From the NCBI GenBank assembly GCA_023393125.1, contig JAEWMQ010000022.1:20233-84232 (forward strand): DNA of 64,000 nt, written 5' to 3'. Source of the stretch: Bacillota bacterium (GTDB taxonomy: Bacteria; Bacillota; Clostridia; Lachnospirales; Cellulosilyticaceae). The translations under genes were made by a program, and so were the position numbers. Position 1 is the first letter of the stretch, and each line of letters starts with the position of its first letter. Shown here piece after piece: positions 43,464 to 51,721 of the stretch. The notes beneath the pieces were generated by a model that did not search any database, was not told the DNA's origin, and saw only the letters and a list, made by a program, of their open reading frames with translations.

Positions 43464-43569
43464 AAAATCACCACTTTGTCTATTATTTAATTTTCAAATA
43501 ATTAAGTTTATTATTTTTATTTTTTGCCTATACTTAAATAAACTATTTTATTAAAGAAAGGATACCCTA
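43464..43569. promoter_or_regulatory. divergent dprA / comM intergenic region with CodY-box-like site
   Basis: AATTTTCAAATAATT at 43489-43503 matches the CodY consensus AATTTTCWGAAAATT at 13 of 15 positions. It lies 26-40 bases before the dprA start. A TATACT -10 candidate for the plus-strand gene also exists but with a poor -35. The region is very AT-rich, so a chance match is possible. Confidence 0.35.
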
Positions 43570-45081
43570 ATGTTTTGCAAATTAAACAGTTATTCTTTAA
43601 ATGGTATAGATGCTTTACCTATAGAAGTAGAGATTGACTTACATGATGGCTTGCCAGGATTTGATATTGTTGGATTACCTGATTCCGCTGTTAAAGAAGC
43701 TAAAGAGCGTGTTAAAAGTGCCATAAAAAATAGTGGGTATAAATTTCCCATTTGCCATATTACTGTTAACTTAGCACCTGCTGATATTAAAAAGGAAGGA
43801 AGCTTATATGATCTTCCTATTGCTTTGGGTCTATTATGTTGCTTAGGAGAATTTTCGCCCCAAGATTTACAAGGAAAATATTTTATTGGGGAACTAGCTT
43901 TAGATGGTAGACTACGTAGCATTAGAGGCCTATTACCTTTACTTTGTGAGATAGACACATCTTATGAGTGTATTATTCCGCTTGGAAACGAGGCAGAAGG
44001 CAACCTAGTTCCTGCTACATCTGTTAAATTGGCTACTCATTTAAATGAAGTAATTGCATATATAAAGAGAGTAGACCAATTACCTTCTTGCGGCAAACAC
44101 TTCTCTACCTCAGCGCAACCAGATTATACTCTAGATTTTTCTGATGTCAGAGGACAAGAAACTGCAAAAAGAGGTCTTATGATCGCTGCAGCAGCTTATC
44201 ATAACGCCATCCTAATAGGGGCTCCAGGTTCTGGTAAAACCATGTTAGCCAAAAGATTACCATCTATCCTCCCCCCATTAACAGAAAAACAATGTATAGA
44301 GGTTACTAAAATTTATAGTGTTGCTCATTTGTTAACTAACTGTGAAATTATAAAAGAGCGCCCTTTTCGTGCACCTCACCACACCATATCTCCTATAGGC
44401 CTAACTGGTGGAGGTATTCATCCTAAACCAGGCGAAATGACTCTTGCTCACCTAGGTGTCCTTTTCCTTGATGAGTTATTGGAATTTAATAAACATACAC
44501 TAGATTTACTACGCCAACCTTTAGAAGATCATCGTATCGTTCTTTCTCGTTCCCAGCTTACAGTTGCTTATCCTGCTCATTTTCTTTTTCTAGCCTCTAC
44601 CAATCCTTGTCCTTGTGGCTATTATCCTGATTCTCAAAAGTGTAGCTGTAGCATGCCTCATATCAAGAAGTATTTATCTAAATTATCCGGCCCCCTTATT
44701 GACCGTATTGACATTCATTTAGAAACACATGTTCCTCCTATTAAAGAGCTAAATAAAATCTCATCACTTTCATCTAAAGAAATGGCTGATCAAGTCTTAT
44801 TAGTACACGAAAAACAAAGTGTTCGTTACAAAAACTATCCTTTTGATTATAACAGCCAAATTCCACCATCACTCATCAAGTTATTTTGTCCTGTCACTTC
44901 AGAAGGTGAGATCTTATTAAATCAATGGTTTACCAAAACCAATTCTAGTATTCGTGCTTATGATAAAATCTTACGTTTATCACGTACAATAGCAGATTTA
45001 GAGAATTCTGTACAAATTACAGCTAGTCATATTTCTGAAGCTCTTCAATACCGTTTGTTAGATCGACACTTTTGGTCATAA
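43570..45081 (+). CDS. comM: YifB/ComM-type AAA+ Mg-chelatase-like ATPase
   Basis: Hexameric helicase-like ATPase that promotes branch migration during transformation in other bacteria. The N-terminal ribosomal-S5-like domain (about 1-175) precedes the AAA+ domain with Walker A G217-APGSGK-T224, Walker B LFLDELLEF and the RPFRAPHHTISP motif. A small zinc-like region PCPCGYYPDSQKCSC follows. The C-terminal lid ends at 503 residues, full length. It is divergent from dprA, which suits a joint role in DNA uptake or recombination. Confidence 0.93.
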   Translation: MFCKLNSYSLNGIDALPIEVEIDLHDGLPGFDIVGLPDSAVKEAKERVKSAIKNSGYKFPICHITVNLAPADIKKEGSLYDLPIALGLLCCLGEFSPQDLQGKYFIGELALDGRLRSIRGLLPLLCEIDTSYECIIPLGNEAEGNLVPATSVKLATHLNEVIAYIKRVDQLPSCGKHFSTSAQPDYTLDFSDVRGQETAKRGLMIAAAAYHNAILIGAPGSGKTMLAKRLPSILPPLTEKQCIEVTKIYSVAHLLTNCEIIKERPFRAPHHTISPIGLTGGGIHPKPGEMTLAHLGVLFLDELLEFNKHTLDLLRQPLEDHRIVLSRSQLTVAYPAHFLFLASTNPCPCGYYPDSQKCSCSMPHIKKYLSKLSGPLIDRIDIHLETHVPPIKELNKISSLSSKEMADQVLLVHEKQSVRYKNYPFDYNSQIPPSLIKLFCPVTSEGEILLNQWFTKTNSSIRAYDKILRLSRTIADLENSVQITASHISEALQYRLLDRHFWS

Positions 45082-45083
45082 AA

Positions 45084-45113
45084 AAAGAGTTATTAAACTA
45101 TTAATAACTCTTT
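45084..45113. terminator. bidirectional terminator between comM and nrdR
   Basis: AAAGAGTTATTAA / TTAATAACTCTTT, 13-bp stem, 4-base loop. The minus strand continues with four T beyond the stem (seven in a row) and the plus strand with ACCTTTTT, so it is stronger for nrdR. Confidence 0.8.
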
Positions 45114-45570
45114 ACCTTTTTAATTTTTTTATATTTTCTAATTCCGTTATAAATTCATCAATACAAACAAATTGCTTATATACAGATGCAAACCTAATAT
45201 AAGACACTTCATCTAAGTTTTTTAAGGCCTGCATAGTCATTTCGCCTATTTCAGTAGACGATACTTCTTTCTTTTCTCCATTATAAATTTGATTCTCTAT
45301 CATATCTACTAAATCTTCAATCTGCTCAATAGAGATATTTCTTTTATTACAAGAGCGAAGTATCCCTTTAAATAATTTATCTCTTTCAAATACTTCCCTG
45401 CTCTTATCACGTTTAATTACAACTAGAGGAATGGTTTCTATTTTTTCGTATGTAGTAAAGCGCTTATTACAACCCTCACATTGTCTTCTTCTCCTAATAG
45501 AATCATTTTCATTAACAGGCCTAGAATTTAATACCTTAGAGGTACCGTAACCACAATATGGGCATTTCAT
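45112..45570 (-). CDS. nrdR: transcriptional repressor NrdR
   Basis: Represses ribonucleotide reductase genes when dATP is high. The N-terminal zinc ribbon uses C3, C6, C31 and C34 (CPYCGYG and CEGC), followed by an ATP-cone from about residue 49 (PLVVIKRDKSREVFERDKL). 152 residues. It has its own promoter and terminator and stands alone between sigG and comM. Confidence 0.96.
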   Translation of the reverse strand: MKCPYCGYGTSKVLNSRPVNENDSIRRRRQCEGCNKRFTTYEKIETIPLVVIKRDKSREVFERDKLFKGILRSCNKRNISIEQIEDLVDMIENQIYNGEKKEVSSTEIGEMTMQALKNLDEVSYIRFASVYKQFVCIDEFITELENIKKLKR

Positions 45571-45882
45571 GATGTTATCTCCCCTCTACATATATATGAC
45601 AAGATTATCATAACTTGAAAATAAAAGTCAATACTCTATCTTTTTTAAGTATCTTCAACTTCTTTCCGAATTGGAGTACTTTTTATATAATTATGTCTTC
45701 CAACCTATTTATTATTAATGTTTTAACTTGTCCATGGTAAAATACAGTTCTTTTATTACTTACATCTTTTTCTAACAAAATTTCGTACCATCTATATACC
45801 CCTATCCATATTCATTAGCTTTCTTTGCCACTACTTTCTTTTTATATCTATTCTTCCTAAAATCACTAATCCCCCCAACTTC
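45571..45882. other. intergenic region between sigG and nrdR
   Basis: 312 bases. The nrdR promoter lies at 45604-45631. From about 45661 to 45882 I see only AT-rich DNA, with no convincing terminator for sigG and only trivially short reading frames. Confidence 0.6.
45604..45631 (-). promoter_or_regulatory. sigma-A promoter of nrdR
   Basis: TTGACT (45626-45631), 16 bases, GATAAT (45604-45609) on the minus strand, 33 bases before nrdR. Confidence 0.65.
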
Positions 45883-46656
45883 TTAAATATATTTTTTCAT
45901 ATGTTTAAGAGCTGTTTTTTCTAATCTAGAAACCTGTGCTTGAGAAATACCAATTTCATTAGCAACTTCCATTTGTGTTTTCCCTGCAAAAAATCTTAAC
46001 ATTAAAATCTGTTTTTCTCTATCGTTAATGCGTTTCATAGCCTCTTTTAACGCAATATTTTCTAACCAAATATCATCTTGACTTTTATCATCACTTACTT
46101 GGTCCATGATATAAAGAGTATCGCTTTCATCATGATAAACAGGTTCGAAAAGTGATATAGGATCTTGAATTGCATCTAAAGCAAATACAATGTCTTCTTT
46201 TTTTATCCCTAATTCATCTGCAATTTCTTGTATTGTAGGTTCTTTAGCATTTTTTCGTGTTAATTGTTCCTTTGTCTGAAGGGCCTTATAAGCCGTATCT
46301 CTTAAAGAACGACTTACTCTAATGGCGTTATTGTCTCTTAAGTAACGTCTAATCTCCCCGATAATCATTGGCACTGCATAAGTAGAGAACCTTACATTTT
46401 GTGTGACATCAAAATTATCAATCGCCTTAATAAGGCCTATACATCCTACCTGAAACAAATCATCTACATGTTCACCACGATTATTAAAACGCTGAATAAC
46501 ACTTAGTACAAGCCTTAAATTGCCTCTTATATATTCTTCCCTTGCTTTATTATCTCCCTTTTCAATTAGCTTAAAAAGAGTCTCTTTTTGTTCGTTGGTC
46601 AAAATGGGTAACTTAGCTGTATTAACGCCACATATTTCTACTTTATTTATAGCCAT
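45883..46656 (-). CDS. sigG: RNA polymerase sporulation sigma factor SigG
   Basis: Late forespore sigma factor. Region 2 reads GNLRLVLSVIQRFNNRGEHVDDLFQVGCIGL, with RFSTYAVPMIIGEIRRYLRDNNAIRVSR following. Region 4 has the HTH TQMEVANEIGISQAQVSRLEK. The N-terminus VEICGVNTAKLPIL is characteristic of SigG rather than SigF. It follows sigE in the conserved spoIIGA-sigE-sigG order, with a SigF/G-like promoter in the 84-base gap. The ATG follows TAGGAGG. Confidence 0.96.
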   Translation of the reverse strand: MAINKVEICGVNTAKLPILTNEQKETLFKLIEKGDNKAREEYIRGNLRLVLSVIQRFNNRGEHVDDLFQVGCIGLIKAIDNFDVTQNVRFSTYAVPMIIGEIRRYLRDNNAIRVSRSLRDTAYKALQTKEQLTRKNAKEPTIQEIADELGIKKEDIVFALDAIQDPISLFEPVYHDESDTLYIMDQVSDDKSQDDIWLENIALKEAMKRINDREKQILMLRFFAGKTQMEVANEIGISQAQVSRLEKTALKHMKKYI

Positions 46657-46705
46657 ATCTATTGCCTCCTAGGAATACTATTTAAGCATAGGTAAAGTCT
46701 ATAAA

Positions 46706-46734
46706 TATGTTCTCCATTAATAATGGAAATATAC
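46706..46734 (-). promoter_or_regulatory. SigF/SigG-like promoter of sigG
   Basis: GTATA (46730-46734), 14 bases, GGAGAACATA (46706-46715) on the minus strand, matching the forespore pattern GYATA then GGnnAnAnTR. SigF-dependent start of sigG is known in Bacillus. Confidence 0.55.
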
Positions 46735-46740
46735 CCTCTT

Positions 46741-47496
46741 TTAACTCATTCTATTAATTTCCTTTTTTAATCTTAATATAATTTTCTTTTCTAGTCTTGA
46801 AATATAAGACTGAGATATGCCTAGCAAATCAGCTACTTCTTTTTGTGTTTTTTCTTTGCCTTGCGCAGTGAAACCAAATCTTAATTCAACAATTTCTCTT
46901 TCACGATCTGTTAACTTAAGCAGTGCTTGTTTAAGTAGTTTTTTGTCAACCTCCTCTTCTATATTACGATAAATAATATCTGGCTCTGTTCCTAATATAT
47001 CTGAAAGTAACAACTCATTCCCATCCCAATCTACATTTAAAGGTTCATCAATTGACACCTCTGTTTTTAACTTATTAGTACGTCTTAAAAACATTAATAT
47101 CTCATTTTCAATGCATCTAGAAGCATAGGTTGCTAACTTAATCTTTTTGCACGGTTTAAAGGTATTAATGGATTTAATAAGACCTATGGTTCCTATCGAA
47201 ATTAAATCTTCCATATAAATACCTGTATTTTCAAACTTTCTAGCAATATATACTACCAAACGTAAATTTCGCTCAATTAAGGTGGTTTTAATTGCTTTAA
47301 TCTCCTCCTCTTGCTCAGCAAATTCTATTAGCTTTTGCATAAGGATCTCCTCTTCATCCCTTGATAAAGGTGGAGGTAATACTTCACTACCTCCGATATA
47401 ATGAATTGCTTTTCTCTTTTTTAGCAAAAAGCTATACCATAGTTCTCTCCACCTTCTCTTTACCTTTTCCAATATGCTCTCAATATACCTAGTCAT
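46741..47496 (-). CDS. sigE: RNA polymerase sporulation sigma factor SigE (pro-form)
   Basis: Early mother-cell sigma factor made as an inactive precursor. The first about 30 basic residues (KVKRRWRELWYSFLLKK...) are the pro-sequence removed by SpoIIGA; YIGGSEVLPPPLS marks the mature region. Region 2 (ERNLRLVVYIARKFENTGIYMEDLISIG) and region 4 HTH (TQKEVADLLGISQSYISRLEK) are intact. Its start overlaps the spoIIGA stop by one base (TAATG), so protease and substrate are co-translated. Confidence 0.96.
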   Translation of the reverse strand: MTRYIESILEKVKRRWRELWYSFLLKKRKAIHYIGGSEVLPPPLSRDEEEILMQKLIEFAEQEEEIKAIKTTLIERNLRLVVYIARKFENTGIYMEDLISIGTIGLIKSINTFKPCKKIKLATYASRCIENEILMFLRRTNKLKTEVSIDEPLNVDWDGNELLLSDILGTEPDIIYRNIEEEVDKKLLKQALLKLTDREREIVELRFGFTAQGKEKTQKEVADLLGISQSYISRLEKKIILRLKKEINRMS

Positions 47497-48374
47497 TATC
47501 CAACCTCCCCTAAAATATATTCTGGATGTAATAGCGCTTTGTAACTATGATCATTAAAAAGAGGCATTTGTACTATGCCAATAATGCATTTATAAAAATG
47601 TCTTTGAAGAGACATCTTTTCAAGAATCATTTCATCAATTTCTACTCCTAAAATCATCCCCGCTTCACACCCCATGCTATTAAATGGAATAAGGTGTTTT
47701 ATGGTATGAACTTCCATTTGTGCCAACTCTAGTAAGTTATCCGAGAAGCTTTCATAAAGTTCCTGCTCCTTCTTTGTAAAAAGCTCTTTCACCTTATCAT
47801 ATTCAACCACAATCACAGGACGATGTGTAATAGGTGTATAAAGACAATTTCCTGTGTCCAGTAAAGCTTTTATTGTAGCTTCTTTATTTTTGTTGATTAA
47901 TTTGATTTTGTATTCAAATGCAGGTAGGATAAAGCGTTTTCTTATAGAGTAAAAAGATATATAAAAAGTAAAGCCAATCACCACTCCTATACCTATAAGC
48001 ATAAGTATATTTAATTCACCAATAGTTCTACTATCATTCCCTGACATATACCATAAACTAAAAGTTATTCCTCCTAGCAAGGCAGCTATTAGCATTGACA
48101 AAAAGTAATATTTAAGTAGCTGTTTGATATGAATAGGTCTAAAAATATAAAGAATAGGAATAATAGGAATAAAAAATGAATAAATGCTATAAGGTACATA
48201 CTGTAAAAACGGGACTAGTATTAACATACAGTACAAAACAGCTCCCAATAGCCCCCCTACTATTATTTTTCTCACCTTAATAGGCTCATTAACAAGCATA
48301 GATACAATCCAAAATACAATTGTATCCATAATAAAATTAATTAAAAATAAAACATCCATGTAAATAACGTACAT
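47496..48374 (-). CDS. spoIIGA: sporulation sigma-E factor processing peptidase SpoIIGA
   Basis: Membrane aspartic protease that activates pro-SigE on a signal from the forespore. Five hydrophobic segments occupy residues 1-145. The cytoplasmic domain contains the catalytic ALLDTGNCLYTP (D173). 292 residues is normal. GAGGTG precedes the start. It follows the ftsZ terminator and has a promoter region with a 17-bp palindrome and a wide -35/-10 spacing, reminiscent of Spo0A-activated spoIIG. Confidence 0.95.
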   Translation of the reverse strand: MYVIYMDVLFLINFIMDTIVFWIVSMLVNEPIKVRKIIVGGLLGAVLYCMLILVPFLQYVPYSIYSFFIPIIPILYIFRPIHIKQLLKYYFLSMLIAALLGGITFSLWYMSGNDSRTIGELNILMLIGIGVVIGFTFYISFYSIRKRFILPAFEYKIKLINKNKEATIKALLDTGNCLYTPITHRPVIVVEYDKVKELFTKKEQELYESFSDNLLELAQMEVHTIKHLIPFNSMGCEAGMILGVEIDEMILEKMSLQRHFYKCIIGIVQMPLFNDHSYKALLHPEYILGEVG

Positions 48375-48413
48375 ACGTACACCTCTTCTGTAGCTTTTTC
48401 CTTAGACACTCTC

Positions 48414-48446
48414 ATTTTAAAGGATAAAGTTTACAAATTTTGTAAA
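48414..48446 (-). promoter_or_regulatory. spoIIGA promoter region with palindrome
   Basis: TTTACAAA-T-TTTGTAAA (48430-48446) is a perfect 8+8 palindrome. TTTACA (48441-48446) and TAAAAT (48414-48419) are 21 bases apart on the minus strand, too far for an ordinary promoter but like the about 22-base spacing of Bacillus spoIIG, which needs Spo0A. No exact Spo0A box is seen. Confidence 0.4.
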
Positions 48447-48464
48447 AACTCTAGAGTAAATAAA

Positions 48465-48495
48465 AAAAAAGATACGACAATATCGTATCTTTTTT
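48465..48495 (-). terminator. intrinsic terminator of ftsZ
   Basis: AAAAAGATACGA / TCGTATCTTTTT with a 5-base loop, eight bases after the ftsZ stop, followed by a long T run on the minus strand. It closes the dcw cluster and insulates spoIIGA. Confidence 0.88.
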
Positions 48496-48503
48496 GAATA
48501 TAT

Positions 48504-49619
48504 TTATCGATTTCTTCTTAAGAATTGAGGAATTTCCACTTGAATGTCTTTAATCGGTGTAAATTTTGTTTCCTCAACATGAGTAGTAGTTGCTTTTTGT
48601 GTTTGTACTGGTACTTCTTCTTTAATAGTAGCCTGAACTGGTTTAAACGTGTTAAGGCTTACATCATGATTTTGAAAGTCTGTGGCAATAACTGTGATAA
48701 TAATTTCTTCTCCAAGATTTTCATTAATTGATGTACCAAAAATAATTTCAGCATCTGGATCAACTGCTTCTCTAATAAGTCCCATACCTACATTAGCTTC
48801 CATAAGACCTAAAGACTCACCGCCGCACATATTAACAAGTACACAACGTGCACCATCAATACTTGTATCAAGTAATGGACTACTAATTGCAAATTTAACA
48901 GCTTCTTCAGCACGATTTTCACCTGTTGCACGCCCTATACCCATATGTGCTACACCTTTGTTATTCATAATGGTACGTACGTCAGCAAAGTCAAGATTAA
49001 TAATACCTGGGTTTGAAATTAAATCAGTAATCCCTTGTACCCCTTGTTGTAATACATCATCTGCTTTACTAAAAGCATCTACCATTGTCGTTTTCTTGTC
49101 AATAACTTGTAAAATTTTATCATTTGGAATAACAACTAAAGTATCTACATTTTGTTTAAGTTCTGCAATACCTTTTTCGGCATTAATCATTCTTTTACGA
49201 CCTTCAAAACTAAATGGTTTAGTCACTACACCAACTGTTAAAATACCTTCTTCTTTTGCAATACTTGCAATAACTGGTGCTGCACCTGTACCAGTTCCAC
49301 CACCCATTCCAGCTGTGATAAATAGCATATCTGCACCTTTTATAGCTGTTAGTATTTCCTCACGACTTTCCTCTGCTGATTTTGTACCGATTTCTGGATT
49401 AGCGCCCGCTCCAAGACCGCGTGTCATCTTTTCACCAATCTGAATTTTAGTTGGTGCACCAGATCTTGCTAATGCTTGATGATCAGTATTAACTGTAATA
49501 AATTCTACACCATCGAGGCCTTTTTCAATCATTCTATCTACAGCGTTATTACCGCCACCACCTACACCAATAACCTTTATTTGAGCACCTTGTAATTCAT
49601 TTTCCCATATTTCGAGCAA
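48504..49619 (-). CDS. ftsZ: cell division protein FtsZ
   Basis: Tubulin-like GTPase forming the division ring. VIGVGGGGNNAVDRM, the tubulin signature GGGTGTG at residues 106-112 and the T7 loop NLDFADVRTIM are present. The C-terminal peptide IPQFLRRNR, which binds SepF and other partners, is intact. The start is a TTG with GGGGGAG six bases upstream, and MLEI fits the family N-terminus. 371 residues. Confidence 0.97.
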   Translation of the reverse strand: MLEIWENELQGAQIKVIGVGGGGNNAVDRMIEKGLDGVEFITVNTDHQALARSGAPTKIQIGEKMTRGLGAGANPEIGTKSAEESREEILTAIKGADMLFITAGMGGGTGTGAAPVIASIAKEEGILTVGVVTKPFSFEGRKRMINAEKGIAELKQNVDTLVVIPNDKILQVIDKKTTMVDAFSKADDVLQQGVQGITDLISNPGIINLDFADVRTIMNNKGVAHMGIGRATGENRAEEAVKFAISSPLLDTSIDGARCVLVNMCGGESLGLMEANVGMGLIREAVDPDAEIIFGTSINENLGEEIIITVIATDFQNHDVSLNTFKPVQATIKEEVPVQTQKATTTHVEETKFTPIKDIQVEIPQFLRRNR

Positions 49620-49674
49620 AGTAGTCTCCCCCTTTATCTGAAGTATCTTTATTTATTTTTAGCCTTATCTTTTT

Positions 49675-50391
49675 CTATGTAATGGGTTTTAAAAAAGCTT
49701 CACCTCTTTTGGTAAAAGTGCTTAAATCTAAAATGCCCATATTGTAATCTGCATGAATTTTGATAAGCGCTTCGATTTTTTTGTCAAAATCACCTATATC
49801 ACCCATTATAACATCTAATTTATCAACATACAAGTGAATTTCTTCTAGGTTATATACATCTATCTTACTTACTTCCTTTACATACTGGTGTTTTTCTAAA
49901 TAGCGTATAATCTCCGTTGCACAAAGCCATTGTTCCTCATTTTGAATAGGCAATGCTTCTCCTATTTTAAAACTCTCAAATTTCAATCCTCGAATAACTG
50001 GAAGTTCATGATACTTCTCAGGACTTTGTTCAATAACCTGTGCATTTTCATTTAAGCAAATATAACTTCCTGAAAACTCCACATATGCAAAGGGTGATTT
50101 CTCTACAATATCTATCTCTAATTTACCAGGAAATATATAATTTAGTTTTACCTCTTTAATGTAAGGTAAGGCTAAAAGTTGTTGTTTTGCCTCATTAAAA
50201 GATAAATCAAAAAAATGCTTTTTTTGGACTCCTGAAGCATTTATAATATCTTCCGCAGTATAAAAATGATTGTTTTTAACTTGTATTTCATTGATATAAA
50301 AAATAGGCATCATAAAAAATAGGAGTAGTATCATCCCTATTATGATGCCTATATACAGTTTTCTTTTTGTCTTTTGTTGTTCTTTTTTCAA
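49675..50391 (-). CDS. ftsQ: cell division protein FtsQ/DivIB
   Basis: Bitopic division protein that works with FtsL and FtsB-like partners. There is a short basic cytoplasmic tail (KKEQQKTKRK), one membrane segment (LYIGIIIGMILLLFFMM), an extracellular POTRA domain (INEIQVKNNHFYTAEDIINASG) and the FtsQ beta domain. 238 residues. It begins six bases after murA and precedes ftsZ. Confidence 0.92.
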   Translation of the reverse strand: MKKEQQKTKRKLYIGIIIGMILLLFFMMPIFYINEIQVKNNHFYTAEDIINASGVQKKHFFDLSFNEAKQQLLALPYIKEVKLNYIFPGKLEIDIVEKSPFAYVEFSGSYICLNENAQVIEQSPEKYHELPVIRGLKFESFKIGEALPIQNEEQWLCATEIIRYLEKHQYVKEVSKIDVYNLEEIHLYVDKLDVIMGDIGDFDKKIEALIKIHADYNMGILDLSTFTKRGEAFLKPIT

Positions 50392-50397
50392 CTGTAA

Positions 50398-51648
50398 CTA
50401 CTCCTTCTCTTGTATATGTGCACCCAAATAACTTAAATCTGCCACTATATTTTGATAACCTCTTTTTATATAGTCAATTTGATTAACAACACTACAACCT
50501 TCTGCTGCTAATCCAGCCAAAACAAGTGCTGCTCCTCCTCTTAAATCTGTAGCATTAACTTCTGTTCCTATTAAACGTGCACCAGGTATAATTTTAGCTT
50601 CAATACCATCCACATCAATTCTAGCCCCCATCTTCATTAATTCATAAGCCGGCTTAAAACGTGCTTCAAATAAATTTTCTTTAATTTTACTTGGTGATTC
50701 ACAAGTACATAGAAGTGCCATCATTTGAGATTGCATATCAGTGGGATAGCCTGGATAAGGCTCAGTAACTAATTCTATACCGTGTAAATGAGAGGGTGCC
50801 ATCAAGCTTACTTCTGTACTACTTGCATTAATATGGCACCCTACCTCCTCTAATTTTCTAATAATTTCTATCAAATGCTCTATACGTATATCTTTTAAGG
50901 TGATATTTCCTCTAGTAATTGCTGCAGCTACTAGATATGTTCCCGCTATAATACGATCGGGAATCACTCGGTAGCTAACACCTCCTAGTTTTTTCACTCC
51001 TTGAATACTAATAACCTCTGTACCAGCTCCAGTGATCTTTGCACCGCAAGCCACGAGAAAATCTTGTAAGTCAACAATTTCTGGTTCTTTAGCCGCATTA
51101 TAAATGTTTGTATTGCCCTCTGCAAGAGTAGCTGCTAGCATAATATTTTCTGTAGCTCCTACACTCGGTAAAGCAAGCGAAATTTCAGCGCCATGAAGGT
51201 TTGAACTTTTACAAATAATGATATCCTGCTGTTCTGTTATATGAACTCCCATTTGTTTCAATGCACTAAGATGCAAATCAATAGGTCTTGCCCCTAGTTG
51301 ACAACCACCCGGCTGACTAATACGAGCTTCCCCACATCTTCCTATTAGGGCTCCTAGCAAAATAATGGAAGAACGCATTTTTTTAACTAATTCTTCACTA
51401 ATGTTACAGTTTTGTAAAGTACGTGTGTTGATCATCAAGTTGTCTTGTTCCCATTCTACTTTACAACCTAATTGCTTCAATATTTCTATCATAATCTCCA
51501 CATCGAGTATTCTAGGACAATGTTGGAGATAAGTTATATTCCCACTTAGTAACGTCGCTGCAATAATAGGAAGAACTGCATTTTTACTGCCATCTATACA
51601 CAGTTCACCTTCTAGACGCTTACCTCCATGAATAACATACTTACTCAT
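50398..51648 (-). CDS. murA: UDP-N-acetylglucosamine 1-carboxyvinyltransferase
   Basis: First committed step of peptidoglycan synthesis; the target of fosfomycin. The active-site C116 lies in QPGGCQLGARPIDLHL, and GSKNAVLP at residues 20-27 holds the catalytic lysine and asparagine. 416 residues is standard. It sits directly after ftsW, where murG would be expected. A second murA elsewhere is common in Firmicutes but cannot be checked here. Confidence 0.95.
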   Translation of the reverse strand: MSKYVIHGGKRLEGELCIDGSKNAVLPIIAATLLSGNITYLQHCPRILDVEIMIEILKQLGCKVEWEQDNLMINTRTLQNCNISEELVKKMRSSIILLGALIGRCGEARISQPGGCQLGARPIDLHLSALKQMGVHITEQQDIIICKSSNLHGAEISLALPSVGATENIMLAATLAEGNTNIYNAAKEPEIVDLQDFLVACGAKITGAGTEVISIQGVKKLGGVSYRVIPDRIIAGTYLVAAAITRGNITLKDIRIEHLIEIIRKLEEVGCHINASSTEVSLMAPSHLHGIELVTEPYPGYPTDMQSQMMALLCTCESPSKIKENLFEARFKPAYELMKMGARIDVDGIEAKIIPGARLIGTEVNATDLRGGAALVLAGLAAEGCSVVNQIDYIKRGYQNIVADLSYLGAHIQEKE

Positions 51649-51721
51649 TTAAGAGCACCTCCTGAAATAGGTAAGCTTCTATAAAACCATATTATTCCAA
51701 CTGATGGAAATATGTGACTTA

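Noticed and set aside
43570..43958. 122-codon minus-strand frame opposite the start of comM
   Set aside because: It is an antisense shadow of the conserved ComM N-terminal domain.
45661..45882. Possible small gene after sigG
   Set aside because: Only frames of up to about 11 codons are present, without convincing ribosome binding sites.
48682..49443. Long plus-strand open frame of 253 codons opposite ftsZ
   Set aside because: It lies wholly antisense to ftsZ, is rich in S, P, T and I as expected for a complement frame, and has no ribosome binding site.
51695..51709. Small inverted repeat TTCCA/TGGAA between ftsW and murA as terminator or operator
   Set aside because: It has a 5-bp stem without a T run and no promoter near it, so it is likely a chance structure.
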